DNA from: Flavobacterium sedimenticola
GTDB taxonomy: Bacteria; Bacteroidota; Bacteroidia; Flavobacteriales; Flavobacteriaceae
Assembly (NCBI RefSeq): GCF_030053345.1
Contig: NZ_JASGBP010000003.1
Location: 154,249 to 218,248 of the forward strand
Reading direction: 5' to 3'
Length of the DNA: 64,000 bases
A model generated the notes under the pieces. It made no database searches and was not told the origin of the DNA. It worked only from the letters and a program-made list of their open reading frames with translations. The translations under genes were made by a program, and so were the position numbers. Below, one piece after another: positions 8,784-16,818 of the stretch. Position 1 is the first letter of the stretch; each line of letters begins with the position of its first letter.

Positions 8784-9113
8784 ATGAATATTGAAAACAC
8801 AAAAGCCCAAATGCGTAAAGGTGTTTTAGAATTTTGTATCTTGTCTGTCTTAAAAGAAAAAGATGCCTATACTTCTGAAATATTAGACACCTTGAAAAAC
8901 GCTAAATTGCTTGTGGTAGAAGGAACTGTATATCCGTTGCTCACAAGACTGAAAAACGACGGTCTTCTCAATTATCGCTGGGAAGAATCGACATCGGGAC
9001 CACCAAGAAAATACTATGGTTTGACCGAGCTTGGAAAGACTTTTTTAACGGAATTAAGCGGCACTTGGACTGAATTATCGGATGCCGTGAATATCATAAC
9101 CAATCAAAAATAA
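8784..9113 (+). CDS. PadR-family transcriptional regulator
   Basis: A 109-residue winged-helix regulator. Helix-turn-helix residues about 15-50 (VLEFCILSVLKEKDAYTSEI) lead to the family-typical VEGTVYPLLTRLKNDGLL and the wing SGPPRKYYGLTELGK. It is a short class II PadR without a long C-terminal dimer helix. PadR proteins often repress their own operon and release DNA on membrane stress or ligand binding. It lies 5 bp before the PspC gene, so it probably controls the downstream PspC/GIN genes; this is inference from synteny. Confidence 0.92.
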   Translation: MNIENTKAQMRKGVLEFCILSVLKEKDAYTSEILDTLKNAKLLVVEGTVYPLLTRLKNDGLLNYRWEESTSGPPRKYYGLTELGKTFLTELSGTWTELSDAVNIITNQK

Positions 9114-9118
9114 CAATC

Positions 9119-10861
9119 ATGAACAAAACAGTAAATATTAATATAGGCGGCTTGTTCTTCCACATAGACGAAGATGCATTCCAAAAATTATCAAGATATT
9201 TTGATGCTATAAAACGCTCCCTTTCCAATTCTTCCGGTAAGGAGGAAATAATGAAGGATATCGAAATGCGTGTTGCTGAATTGTTGACTGAAAAACAAAA
9301 ATCAGACAAGCATGTCATCAATCTTAAAGACGTTGATGAAGTAATCGTTGTCATGGGGCAACCCGAAGATTATCGAATTGACGACGATGCAACCGAAGCC
9401 AAAACCGATTTCAACTATACCAACCGACGCAAGAAATTGTACCGTGACAAAGACAACGGACTCATTGGTGGTGTGTGTACCGGATTGGGTCATTACTTCG
9501 GAATCGATGCGGTTTGGATTAAAATTTTGTTTCTCATCCTGGCTTTCACCAGTTTCGGACTCTTGGCTTACATCATCCTTTGGATCGCAACACCTAAGGC
9601 TGTTACGACTTCCGAAAAATTAGAAATGACCGGTGAGCCGGTTACCATTTCTAATATTGAAAAAAAGGTACGCGAGGAATTCGACAGTGTTTCCAATAAA
9701 ATCAAAAATGCCAATTATGATGAAATGGGAAATCAGGTTAAATATGGTGCTGAAAGAGCTGCCAATGGTTTAGGCGATGTAATAATGAGAGTATTCGGCG
9801 CTTTTGCCAAAGTTTTAGGGGTATTTGTATTGCTTTTCTCCTCCTTTGCTTTATTGGGTGTTTTGATTGCTTCTGTAATTCTCATCTTTTCATCCACTTT
9901 GCCGGCCAATACCATTTTAAATAACATCACCACTCCTATCGGTTTAGAAACACCTTTATGGATACAAGGAGTCCTCTTTTTAATCGCCTTAGGCATTCCG
10001 TTGTTTTTCCTTATCATTTTGGGATTGAAAATATTGGTTACCAATTTGAAATCTATCGGAAACATTGCCAAATACAGCTTACTGGCCATTTGGATTATTG
10101 CTGTAGGAGTTTTGGTTTCCTTGGGAATCAACGAAGCCACTCAAAGAGCTTTTGAAGGCAAATCGGTGAAAAAAGAAGTATTGAATTTGTTGCCGAATGA
10201 TACGTTGCACATCAAATTCGTGAGCAACGATTTCTTCTCCAAAAACGTCAGTGAATACCGTGAATTCATGTTTACGCAAGATTCGACGAAAAAAGAAGTG
10301 ATTTATTCCAACCAAATCAGTTTCGAAATCAAGAGTACCGATAAGCCTCAGGCATATTTGCAAATCGAAAAATTAGCTGACGGAAAATCGTTCAGCGAAG
10401 CCAATCAAAGAGCCGAAAAAATCAACTACGGATTCAAAATGGTAGGCAATCAGTTGATCTTAGACAACTATTTATTGACCAACATCGAAAACAAGTACCG
10501 TGATCAAAAAGTGGAATTGTACTTGTACTTACCAAAAGGAACGTTATTTGTAGCCGATGAAACTGTTCAGAATTACGATGAATCTGATAACGAATTCTTC
10601 AATTTACATTACAGTTCGGACAAATACACCTACCGCGTGGAAGAAACCCAGGTAAAATGTTTGGATTGTCCGAAAGACGAAAACGAATACAACGATGTTC
10701 CTAACGGAATTCAAACCGAAGATATTAATGTAACCGAGGAAAATGACAGTGTAAAAACCGTTTCCGTAAAAATCAACGGAAAAGAAGTCATCAATACCAA
10801 ATCGGGTAAAAAAAGTAAATTAACCATCAGTCCCGACGGAGTAGTCATTAAATCAGAATAG
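9119..10861 (+). CDS. PspC-domain membrane protein with extracytoplasmic sensor-like C-terminus
   Basis: A 580-residue envelope-stress-type protein. The N-terminal 95 residues form a cytoplasmic region (NINIGGLFFHIDEDAFQKL, then an AELL/EVIVVMGQPEDY segment) often found before PspC in Bacteroidetes. The PspC domain follows at about 102-162 (KKLYRDKDNGLIGGVCTGLG, with FGLLAYIILWIATPK). Further helices lie near 225-255, 275-300 and 315-335. Residues from about 345 to the end are a beta-rich, probably periplasmic, domain (LPNDTLHIKFVSNDFFS). Related PspC plus Toastrack arrangements respond to membrane damage. It is the central gene of the PadR-PspC-GIN operon and starts 5 bp after padR. Confidence 0.88.
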   Translation: MNKTVNINIGGLFFHIDEDAFQKLSRYFDAIKRSLSNSSGKEEIMKDIEMRVAELLTEKQKSDKHVINLKDVDEVIVVMGQPEDYRIDDDATEAKTDFNYTNRRKKLYRDKDNGLIGGVCTGLGHYFGIDAVWIKILFLILAFTSFGLLAYIILWIATPKAVTTSEKLEMTGEPVTISNIEKKVREEFDSVSNKIKNANYDEMGNQVKYGAERAANGLGDVIMRVFGAFAKVLGVFVLLFSSFALLGVLIASVILIFSSTLPANTILNNITTPIGLETPLWIQGVLFLIALGIPLFFLIILGLKILVTNLKSIGNIAKYSLLAIWIIAVGVLVSLGINEATQRAFEGKSVKKEVLNLLPNDTLHIKFVSNDFFSKNVSEYREFMFTQDSTKKEVIYSNQISFEIKSTDKPQAYLQIEKLADGKSFSEANQRAEKINYGFKMVGNQLILDNYLLTNIENKYRDQKVELYLYLPKGTLFVADETVQNYDESDNEFFNLHYSSDKYTYRVEETQVKCLDCPKDENEYNDVPNGIQTEDINVTEENDSVKTVSVKINGKEVINTKSGKKSKLTISPDGVVIKSE

Positions 10862-10863
10862 TC

Positions 10864-11604
10864 ATGACCAAATTAGTAATCCTTTTTTCAAAACTAATCA
10901 CCGCTGTAGCGGTGGCTGTTTCGCTGACTTCCTGCAATTATAATATCAATTTGGGAAAAAGCATCACCGGAAGCGGCAATGTGGTTTCAGTAACGCGTAC
11001 TGTAGGTTCTTTTGACAAAGTGAGGGTAAGCCGAGGCTTAGAATGCGAAATCATCCAATCGGATAAAACGGAAGTTATCGTTGAAGCCGATGATAATTTG
11101 GTCAATGACATCAAAACCGAAGTAGAAAACGGCACCCTAATTATCAGCACTGAATATAGCAACTATATCAATGTATCTTCCAAAAAAGTAATCGTTCGCA
11201 TGCCGAAGATTGTAAGTTTAGAAGCCTCCAGCGGCTCTTCATTACGCTCCAAAGGTGTCTTAACCGGCGAGTCTGTTTTGGTAAAATCGAGCAGCGGCAG
11301 TTCTACTGTTGTCGAATTGGAGGCCGATACCATCACTTTGGAATCGTCCAGCGGCAGTGAACAAAATGTGCGAGGTAAAGCTTTAAAACTAAACACCGCC
11401 TCTTCCAGCGGCAGCCATATTGATGCCGACGGATTAACCGCCAATGAAGTGTTTGCCCAATCCTCAAGCGGCAGTGCTACCTCAATCCATCCGGTATTAT
11501 TACTCGATGCCAAAGCTTCGAGCGGAAGCTCAATCAGTTATACACACAGTCCGCAAGAAATCCGAAAAGAGGAAAGCTCGGGCGGAAGTGTTTCCAAAGA
11601 TTAA
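10864..11604 (+). CDS. GIN-domain (DUF2807) lipoprotein with SSGS ladder
   Basis: A 246-residue lipoprotein: the signal peptide ends in the lipobox LTSC (Cys near residue 24). The mature protein is a GIN/DUF2807 beta-helix starting with GSGNVVSVTRTVGSFDKVRVSRG. From residue 120 on, the motif SSGS recurs about every 19 residues (six copies plus a final SSGG), as expected for stacked turns of a right-handed beta-helix. The surface role of GIN proteins is unknown; they commonly accompany PspC. It starts 2 bp after the PspC stop and ends at a terminator, so it closes the operon. Confidence 0.88.
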   Translation: MTKLVILFSKLITAVAVAVSLTSCNYNINLGKSITGSGNVVSVTRTVGSFDKVRVSRGLECEIIQSDKTEVIVEADDNLVNDIKTEVENGTLIISTEYSNYINVSSKKVIVRMPKIVSLEASSGSSLRSKGVLTGESVLVKSSSGSSTVVELEADTITLESSSGSEQNVRGKALKLNTASSSGSHIDADGLTANEVFAQSSSGSATSIHPVLLLDAKASSGSSISYTHSPQEIRKEESSGGSVSKD

Positions 11605-11612
11605 GTTAATAA

Positions 11613-11646
11613 AAACATCTCAATGAAAATTGGGATGTTTTTTTTT
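11613..11646 (+). terminator. Rho-independent terminator after the first GIN gene
   Basis: A 12-bp stem (11613-11624 with 11629-11640, one G-U pair, 4-nt loop) followed by a run of Ts. It separates the PadR-PspC-GIN operon from the second GIN gene. Confidence 0.88.
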
Positions 11647-11707
11647 CTATTTTTGACATTCGAGGTCTCGAGGCCAATTTTACCAAGTAAAAAACCAAAC
11701 TACTGCC

Positions 11708-12550
11708 ATGATGAAAAAAACACTACTTATTTCCTTTCTTTTTCTATGTGCGTTGTCATTCGGACAAAAAAAAGAAAAAGTAAAAGGCTCCAAAATTGTC
11801 AAATCAGAACTAAAACAAGTGGGCGATTTTCAAAGCCTGGAAGTAGAAGACAATCTGGAAGTGTTCTTGGTCAAGGGAAATGAATGTGCTCTCGAAATTG
11901 AGGCCGATGACAACCTTATCGAGTTTGTCGATTTTAAATTAGCCGGCAGTAATCTTCGCATTTCAACGTCCAAAGATATTTCCAGCTACAAAAAATTGAG
12001 CGTCAGAGTGACCTATACTGATACCTTCAACATGGTGATTGCCAAAGATGAAACCAACGTCACTGCTTTATCCGATATCACCCTGGACAACATTACGTTT
12101 AAATCCTACGACTACGCCAAGCTTTTTTTAAACGCTCAAACCAAGAATTTTACACTGATGGCCAACGATAAATCAAAAGTGGAGCTCAACTTAAAATCGA
12201 CCAAAACCGCCATAGACCTCAGCAAAAGTGCCTACGTAAAAGCGCTGATTTCGAGTCCGGAAATGCGATTTGATTTGTACCAAAAAGCATCGGCCGAAAT
12301 CGAAGGCGATATCATCGACCTCAAACTTCGCTTAGACAACAACACCGATTTTATCGGAAAAAAATTGACCGCTAAAAACGCTGTCATCGAAATTGGTGCC
12401 TATGCCAAAGGGAGTATCAGCATCAGCAATTTGGTTACCATTGATGCTTCCGGTAATAGTGAACTGCAATTGTACGGCGAACCCGTAAAAATCGATTTAA
12501 AACGATTTGCCGACAGCGCCGAGCTCCGTAAAAAACCTACTACCAAATAA
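11708..12550 (+). CDS. Second GIN-domain (DUF2807) secreted protein
   Basis: A 280-residue protein with a signal peptide (cleavage near SFGQ, residue 20). The mature part opens with DFQSLEVEDNLEVFLVKGNECALEIEADDNL, a typical DUF2807 start, and continues as repeated beta-strands. It lacks the SSGS ladder of its neighbour and has no lipobox Cys, so it is probably periplasmic or further secreted. It may be an old duplicate of the upstream GIN gene, now separated from it by a terminator and 100 bp. Two ATGs are adjacent at the start. Confidence 0.85.
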   Translation: MMKKTLLISFLFLCALSFGQKKEKVKGSKIVKSELKQVGDFQSLEVEDNLEVFLVKGNECALEIEADDNLIEFVDFKLAGSNLRISTSKDISSYKKLSVRVTYTDTFNMVIAKDETNVTALSDITLDNITFKSYDYAKLFLNAQTKNFTLMANDKSKVELNLKSTKTAIDLSKSAYVKALISSPEMRFDLYQKASAEIEGDIIDLKLRLDNNTDFIGKKLTAKNAVIEIGAYAKGSISISNLVTIDASGNSELQLYGEPVKIDLKRFADSAELRKKPTTK

Positions 12551-12868
12551 AAATTTTACTAAAACATACCCACTCTTTAATTTGTTTTAGCCCGACTCCT
12601 TGTAAAGTCTTTAGCCAATCAATGCGTAAGAGAAAACGCCTTTTGTGGCTGAATATCGCTAACAAAACGACTAGGATACGGCATCAGAATCTGGCAAGCG
12701 AGCGTCAATGAGTTGAAAAATCAAAAAAAAAAGAAAAGCGGTCTGATTTCGTTGGAACAACGAAAGAGTTCTTTTCTTTTCAGATTTTGAGACGCTTATT
12801 GACCGCTGAAGATTCAACCCCTTGAATTTTTGCTTCTTTTGTTTCAAGACAAAAGAAGAAGTTAGTAT
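12551..12868. repeat. Noncoding gap with hairpin-rich repeat-like element
   Basis: No gene is visible between the GIN gene and the trxB terminator. From 12727 the sequence holds three perfect stems: an outer 7-bp pair (12737-12743 with 12801-12807), TTTCGTTG with its complement around a GAA loop (12747-12754 with 12758-12765), and a 9-bp stem (12833-12841 with 12850-12858). The last stem, reading CAAAAGAAG on one side, resembles a sequence I recall as frequent between genes in Bacteroidetes. It may be a structured RNA or a non-autonomous repeat. Confidence 0.55.
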
Positions 12869-12873
12869 ACAAA

Positions 12874-12896
12874 AAATCCCGCCAATGGCGGGATTT
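12874..12896 (-). terminator. Rho-independent terminator of trxB
   Basis: A perfect 10-bp stem (12874-12883 with 12887-12896, loop AAT) followed on the minus strand by TTT TTT. It lies 24 bp past the trxB stop. Confidence 0.88.
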
Positions 12897-12920
12897 CATT
12901 TACATATAAGAATCGTTTTA

Positions 12921-13868
12921 CTACTCCAACGAAGCCAAATACCGCTCCGCATCCAACGCCGCCATACAACCGGTTCCCGCAGCGGTAATCGCTTGACGGT
13001 ACACGTGATCGGCCGCATCACCGGCTACAAAAACACCCGGTACATTGGTTTTAGAACTGCCCGGTACATTCACAATATAACCGGTTTCATCTAAAGTAAT
13101 ATAATCCGCAAAAATATCAGTATTCGGTTTGTGCCCGATGGCCACAAAGAAACCGGTAGCCGGGATGGTAATCTCTTGTCCGGTGGTTTTATTCAACGCC
13201 TTCACTTCGGTTACCACTTGCCCGTCTCCAATCACCTCAACGGTATCGTGGTGCATCAAAATTTCAATATTCTCGGTTTTACGCACACGCTCTTCCATAA
13301 TTCGCGACGCTCTGAATTTGTCGCTGCGCACCAACATGGTCACTTTTTTACACAATTTCGATAAATAATGGGCCTCTTCACAAGCCGAATCACCGGCACC
13401 CACAATTACGACTTCCTGATTGCGATAAAAGAATCCGTCACAAACCGCACAAGCCGAAACCCCGCCGCCCGTTTGTAAATAATGTTGTTCTGAGGGCAAT
13501 CCTAAATACTTAGCCGAGGCTCCTGTCGAAATAATCACCGTTTGGGCATGAATTTCTTTGGTGTCGTTCACCCAAACTTTGTGAATTGGTCCGGTAAAAT
13601 CAACTTTCGTTACCCATCCGTCACGCACATCGGTACCAAATCGCTGGGCTTGTGCCTGCAATTGCACCATCATTTCCGGTCCGGTCACGCCGTCAGGATA
13701 ACCCGGGAAGTTTTCTACTTCATTGGTTGTGGTTAATTGTCCGCCCGGTTGCGTTCCTTGGTACAATACCGGGTTCATATTCGCTCTGGCGGCATAAATC
13801 GCAGCAGTGTAACCTGCCGGACCTGAGCCTATAATTAAGCATTTTACTTTTTCTGTAGTATCTGACAT
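12921..13868 (-). CDS. trxB: Thioredoxin-disulfide reductase
   Basis: A 315-residue FAD/NADPH flavoenzyme that reduces thioredoxin in the cytoplasm. The FAD motif GSGPAGYTAAIYAARA is near residue 14, the redox-active CAVC lies in GGGVSACAVCDGFFY (about 137-140), the NADPH motif is GAGDSACEEAHYL, and the C-terminal FAD motif is GVFVAGDAADHVYRQAITAAGTG. I start it at the ATG at 13868 (MSDTTEKVKCLIIG). The frame is open for 25 more codons upstream, but that part does not resemble the family. It is monocistronic with its own terminator. Confidence 0.96.
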   Translation of the reverse strand: MSDTTEKVKCLIIGSGPAGYTAAIYAARANMNPVLYQGTQPGGQLTTTNEVENFPGYPDGVTGPEMMVQLQAQAQRFGTDVRDGWVTKVDFTGPIHKVWVNDTKEIHAQTVIISTGASAKYLGLPSEQHYLQTGGGVSACAVCDGFFYRNQEVVIVGAGDSACEEAHYLSKLCKKVTMLVRSDKFRASRIMEERVRKTENIEILMHHDTVEVIGDGQVVTEVKALNKTTGQEITIPATGFFVAIGHKPNTDIFADYITLDETGYIVNVPGSSKTNVPGVFVAGDAADHVYRQAITAAGTGCMAALDAERYLASLE

Positions 13869-14221
13869 GATTTGAAGTTTTTCGACTGCAAATGTATGGG
13901 TTTTGAGTCTAAAATAGCGCGGCCTACCCATCGCTATATCCAATTTGTGAATAAGATTCGATTATTGTTGAAAACCTATTATAAGGAGCGCCACAATGGC
14001 TTTTCAGTTACACCCTCGTCCCGCTGTCCGCGCTACTTGCCTGCCTGCCGTCAGGCAGGGTAGCTTGCTCCCATCGGGGCTAGAATTCACTTTTAGTGTC
14101 TCCTTAAAACTTTATAAACAAATGGCAATCCAAGACACTGCTGTCTCACTAAGCTTGTCGAAGTGCCATCCGAAGATTTTTTATGTAGAGAAAAAGTTGT
14201 AACGAGTTTCGATTTTTCCGT
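13869..14221. repeat. Noncoding gap with repeat fragments upstream of trxB
   Basis: No gene is supported here. 14039-14058 holds a palindrome built on CCTGCC and GGCAGG with CGT at its centre. 14146-14166 reads on the minus strand as CACTTCGACAAGCTTAGTGA. Both look like fragments of repeats I recall as frequent between genes in Bacteroidetes. The region around 14020-14080 is GC-richer than its surroundings. The short frames here have no family resemblance. Confidence 0.5.
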
Positions 14222-14223
14222 AA

Positions 14224-14258
14224 ATAAAAAATCCTTTCTGCCAAAGCAGAAAGGATTT
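14224..14258 (-). terminator. Rho-independent terminator of tRNA-Pro
   Basis: A perfect 13-bp stem (14229-14241 with 14246-14258, loop CAAA) followed on the minus strand by TTTTT. It begins 6 bp past the tRNA. Confidence 0.92.
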
Positions 14259-14263
14259 ACCCG

Positions 14264-14338
14264 TCGGGGTGGCAGGATTCGAACCTGCGACCTCCTGGTC
14301 CCAAACCAGGCGCGATAACCGGGCTACGCTACACCCCG
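14264..14338 (-). tRNA. tRNA-Pro (anticodon UGG)
   Basis: On the minus strand the acceptor arms CGGGGTG and CACCCCG pair perfectly. The T-arm is GCAGG-TTCGAAT-CCTGC, and the anticodon stem CCTGG/CCAGG encloses the loop TTTGGGA with anticodon TGG at 14303-14301. The discriminator is A and no CCA is encoded. A strong terminator follows. UGG can read all four proline codons when suitably modified. Confidence 0.97.
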
Positions 14339-14480
14339 TATTCCCTCAATTGGGAGTGCAAATATAAAACTATAAATTAGTTTTCAAAAGGTTTTTTCGT
14401 TTTTTTAATTTTAAAAAAACAATTAAGACTTCCGATATAATTTCTATTTTTGCTTAACCTAAAAAATAACACAACATTAT

Positions 14481-15089
14481 ATGCTGATTATTGGAATTGC
14501 CGGTGGAACCGGGAGTGGAAAAACTACCGTAGTGCATCAGATTATGAACGAATTGCCCGCCACTGAAGTGGGTATAATTTCTCAAGATTCATATTACAAA
14601 GAAAACAACAATTTGAGTTTTGAGGAAAGAGCACTAATTAATTTTGATCACCCTCGAGCCATTGATTTCGACTTATTAGTTCAGCATCTCAAAGATTTAA
14701 AAGCCGGTAAAACCATTGAACAACCCGTATATTCTTTCATTACACACAACCGAACCGATGATACCATCGTGACACATCCGCGAAAAGTAATGATTGTAGA
14801 AGGAATTCTTATTTTAACTAGTCCCGAATTGCGCGACCTGTTTGATGTTAAGGTGTTTGTACACGCCGATTCCGACGAGCGCTTGATTCGTCGTTTAAAA
14901 AGAGACATCGCCGAACGCGGTCGCGATATGGAAGAGGTTTTAAACCGGTACCAAACCACATTGAAACCGATGCACCAACAATTTATTGAGCCTACCAAAG
15001 CTTTTGCTGATATCATCATCCCGAATGACAAATACAATACGGTGGCTATTGATGTGGTAAGAGCCGTAATCAATCAGAGAATTACCTAA
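14481..15089 (+). CDS. udk: Uridine kinase
   Basis: A 202-residue enzyme that phosphorylates uridine and cytidine in pyrimidine salvage. The P-loop is GGTGSGKTT (residues 8-16). Family motifs follow: ISQDSYYK, NFDHPRAIDFDLL, PVYSFITHNR, EGILILTS and RRLKRDIAERGRD. Length is normal. It starts a plus-strand operon with the division protein (2-bp gap) and the mutase genes. A possible -7 box TATTTTTG lies at 14445-14452 without a clear upstream element. Confidence 0.96.
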   Translation: MLIIGIAGGTGSGKTTVVHQIMNELPATEVGIISQDSYYKENNNLSFEERALINFDHPRAIDFDLLVQHLKDLKAGKTIEQPVYSFITHNRTDDTIVTHPRKVMIVEGILILTSPELRDLFDVKVFVHADSDERLIRRLKRDIAERGRDMEEVLNRYQTTLKPMHQQFIEPTKAFADIIIPNDKYNTVAIDVVRAVINQRIT

Positions 15090-15091
15090 TT

Positions 15092-15445
15092 ATGAGCTGG
15101 TTTAAAAATCTTACCGATACCTATCCTATCCTGAAAATACTCGGGAACCGATATGTTATCGTTTTGGTTTTTTTTTCGGTATGGATGCTTTTTTTAGACA
15201 ACACGTCGTACATGGAGCATCGGGTACTCAACAAACAACTCGACGAATTAGAGGACAATAAAAAATACTATCAGGATGAAATTAAAAAAGATGAAGAAAA
15301 CATTAAACTCCTCAAAAATCCTGATCAAATCGAAAAATACGCCCGCGAAAAATACTATATGAAACGCGACAGTGAAGATGTCTACATCATTGAATTTGAA
15401 GACGATTCCTTGCGAGAAGAACAATCCAAATCAAAATCTTTATAA
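15092..15445 (+). CDS. FtsB/DivIC-type septum formation initiator
   Basis: A 117-residue bitopic protein: short cytoplasmic N-terminus, one transmembrane helix (about residues 20-38, YVIVLVFFSVWMLFLD), then a coiled coil (about 45-75, LNKQLDELEDNKKYYQDEI) and the family tail QIEKYAREKYYMKRDSEDVYII. Such proteins join FtsL and FtsQ in the divisome. It sits between udk and the mutase genes; this order recurs in Flavobacteriaceae as far as I recall. Confidence 0.9.
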   Translation: MSWFKNLTDTYPILKILGNRYVIVLVFFSVWMLFLDNTSYMEHRVLNKQLDELEDNKKYYQDEIKKDEENIKLLKNPDQIEKYAREKYYMKRDSEDVYIIEFEDDSLREEQSKSKSL

Positions 15446-15454
15446 ATTGTAATC

Positions 15455-16816
15455 ATGTCCGATCACTTATTTCAGGAGTTCGAACCGGTTTCTTCCAAAC
15501 AATGGAAACAGCAAATCCAGTTCGAGCTCAAAGGAGCCGACTATAATGAAACCCTTGTTTGGGAAAGTCCGGAAGGCATTAAAGTCAAACCCTTTTATCA
15601 TACTGACGAGTCCACAGTAAAATATACCGTTTCTACAGCGGCAACCCAATTCAACATTGTACAAAACATATTTGTACACGATGTGGCAAAATCCAACAAA
15701 AGAGCGGCAGAAGTGCTCCATCGCGGAGCGGAAAGTATCCGATTTACGCTTGAAAACGAATCGGTTTCCGTAGCCGATTTGATGCAGAACCTTCCGTTGA
15801 CCAACACCACCTATTTTTTTTATTTGCCGTTTCTCTCTATCGATTGCGTGACCAAGATTAACGATTTTGCCACCAAAAACGGAGCGAATATGGTAATTCA
15901 AGTTGACCCTGTCGGTCAGTTGGTTAAAGACGGTAATTGGTTCGAAAACCTGGATAATGATTTTCAAAAACTCAACCAAATCGCTACAAAAATAACGTTG
16001 CCGTTTTTAAACATCAGCAGTAGTACATATCAAAATGCCGGAGCCAATATGGTGCAACAGTTGGCGTATACTTTGGCACATGTGAACGAGTATTTCAATC
16101 GGATAAAATCACTCCAACAACCCATAACCATCGAAATTGCGGTAGGAACACATTACTTTTTTGAGATAGCCAAATTGCGAGCTTTACGCCTTTTGTTCCA
16201 AACCTTAGCCAAAGAATACAATCACAATTTCGACTGCCATATCATCGCCACACCTACCAAACGCAACAAAACGCTGTACGATTACAACGTTAACATGCTG
16301 CGTACTACAACTGAATGTATGAGTGCTATTTTGGGCGGTGCCAACAGTATTGCGAACCTGCCTTATGATGCCTTATACCATAAAGACAACGAATTTGGCG
16401 ATCGTATTGCCCGCAACCAGTTACTTGTACTTAAAAACGAAAGTTATTTTGACAAGGTAAACAATCCGGCTGACGGTGCTTATTATATCGAAGCTATTAC
16501 CGAACAATTGGCCGAAAAAGCGTTGTTGTTATTTAAAGATATTGAGGCCAACGGTGGCTTAATCACTCAACTCATCGAAGGTACCATTCAACGAAAAATA
16601 AGTGAAAGTGCCGCCAAAGAACAAGAGCTGTTTGATAGCGGAAAAGAAATATTATTGGGCACCAATAAGTATCCGAATAAAAACGATAAAATGAAACACG
16701 ACTTGGAGCTATTTCCGTTTGTCAAACAAAATCCACGCAAAACCTTAATTGTTCCGATTATCGAAAAGCGCTTGGCAGAAAAAATGGAGCAGGAACGTTT
16801 ATCGCAAGAAGCCTAG
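15455..16816 (+). CDS. mutA: Methylmalonyl-CoA mutase small (beta) subunit
   Basis: A 453-residue TIM-barrel subunit that pairs with the catalytic subunit encoded 2 bp downstream. The barrel runs from about residue 40 to 390, with [24 protein letters not shown] content ([18 protein letters not shown]) and [20 protein letters not shown] near the end. The C-terminal cobalamin domain of long MutA proteins is missing: this is the short Bacteroidetes form ending soon after the barrel, so the subunit should not bind B12. Together the subunits interconvert methylmalonyl-CoA and succinyl-CoA in propionate metabolism. Confidence 0.93.
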   Translation: MSDHLFQEFEPVSSKQWKQQIQFELKGADYNETLVWESPEGIKVKPFYHTDESTVKYTVSTAATQFNIVQNIFVHDVAKSNKRAAEVLHRGAESIRFTLENESVSVADLMQNLPLTNTTYFFYLPFLSIDCVTKINDFATKNGANMVIQVDPVGQLVKDGNWFENLDNDFQKLNQIATKITLPFLNISSSTYQNAGANMVQQLAYTLAHVNEYFNRIKSLQQPITIEIAVGTHYFFEIAKLRALRLLFQTLAKEYNHNFDCHIIATPTKRNKTLYDYNVNMLRTTTECMSAILGGANSIANLPYDALYHKDNEFGDRIARNQLLVLKNESYFDKVNNPADGAYYIEAITEQLAEKALLLFKDIEANGGLITQLIEGTIQRKISESAAKEQELFDSGKEILLGTNKYPNKNDKMKHDLELFPFVKQNPRKTLIVPIIEKRLAEKMEQERLSQEA

Positions 16817-16818
16817 TC

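Noticed and set aside
12822..13094. Plus-strand frame across the trxB end
   Set aside because: It reads through the hairpin element and a terminator and is antisense to trxB, with no family resemblance.
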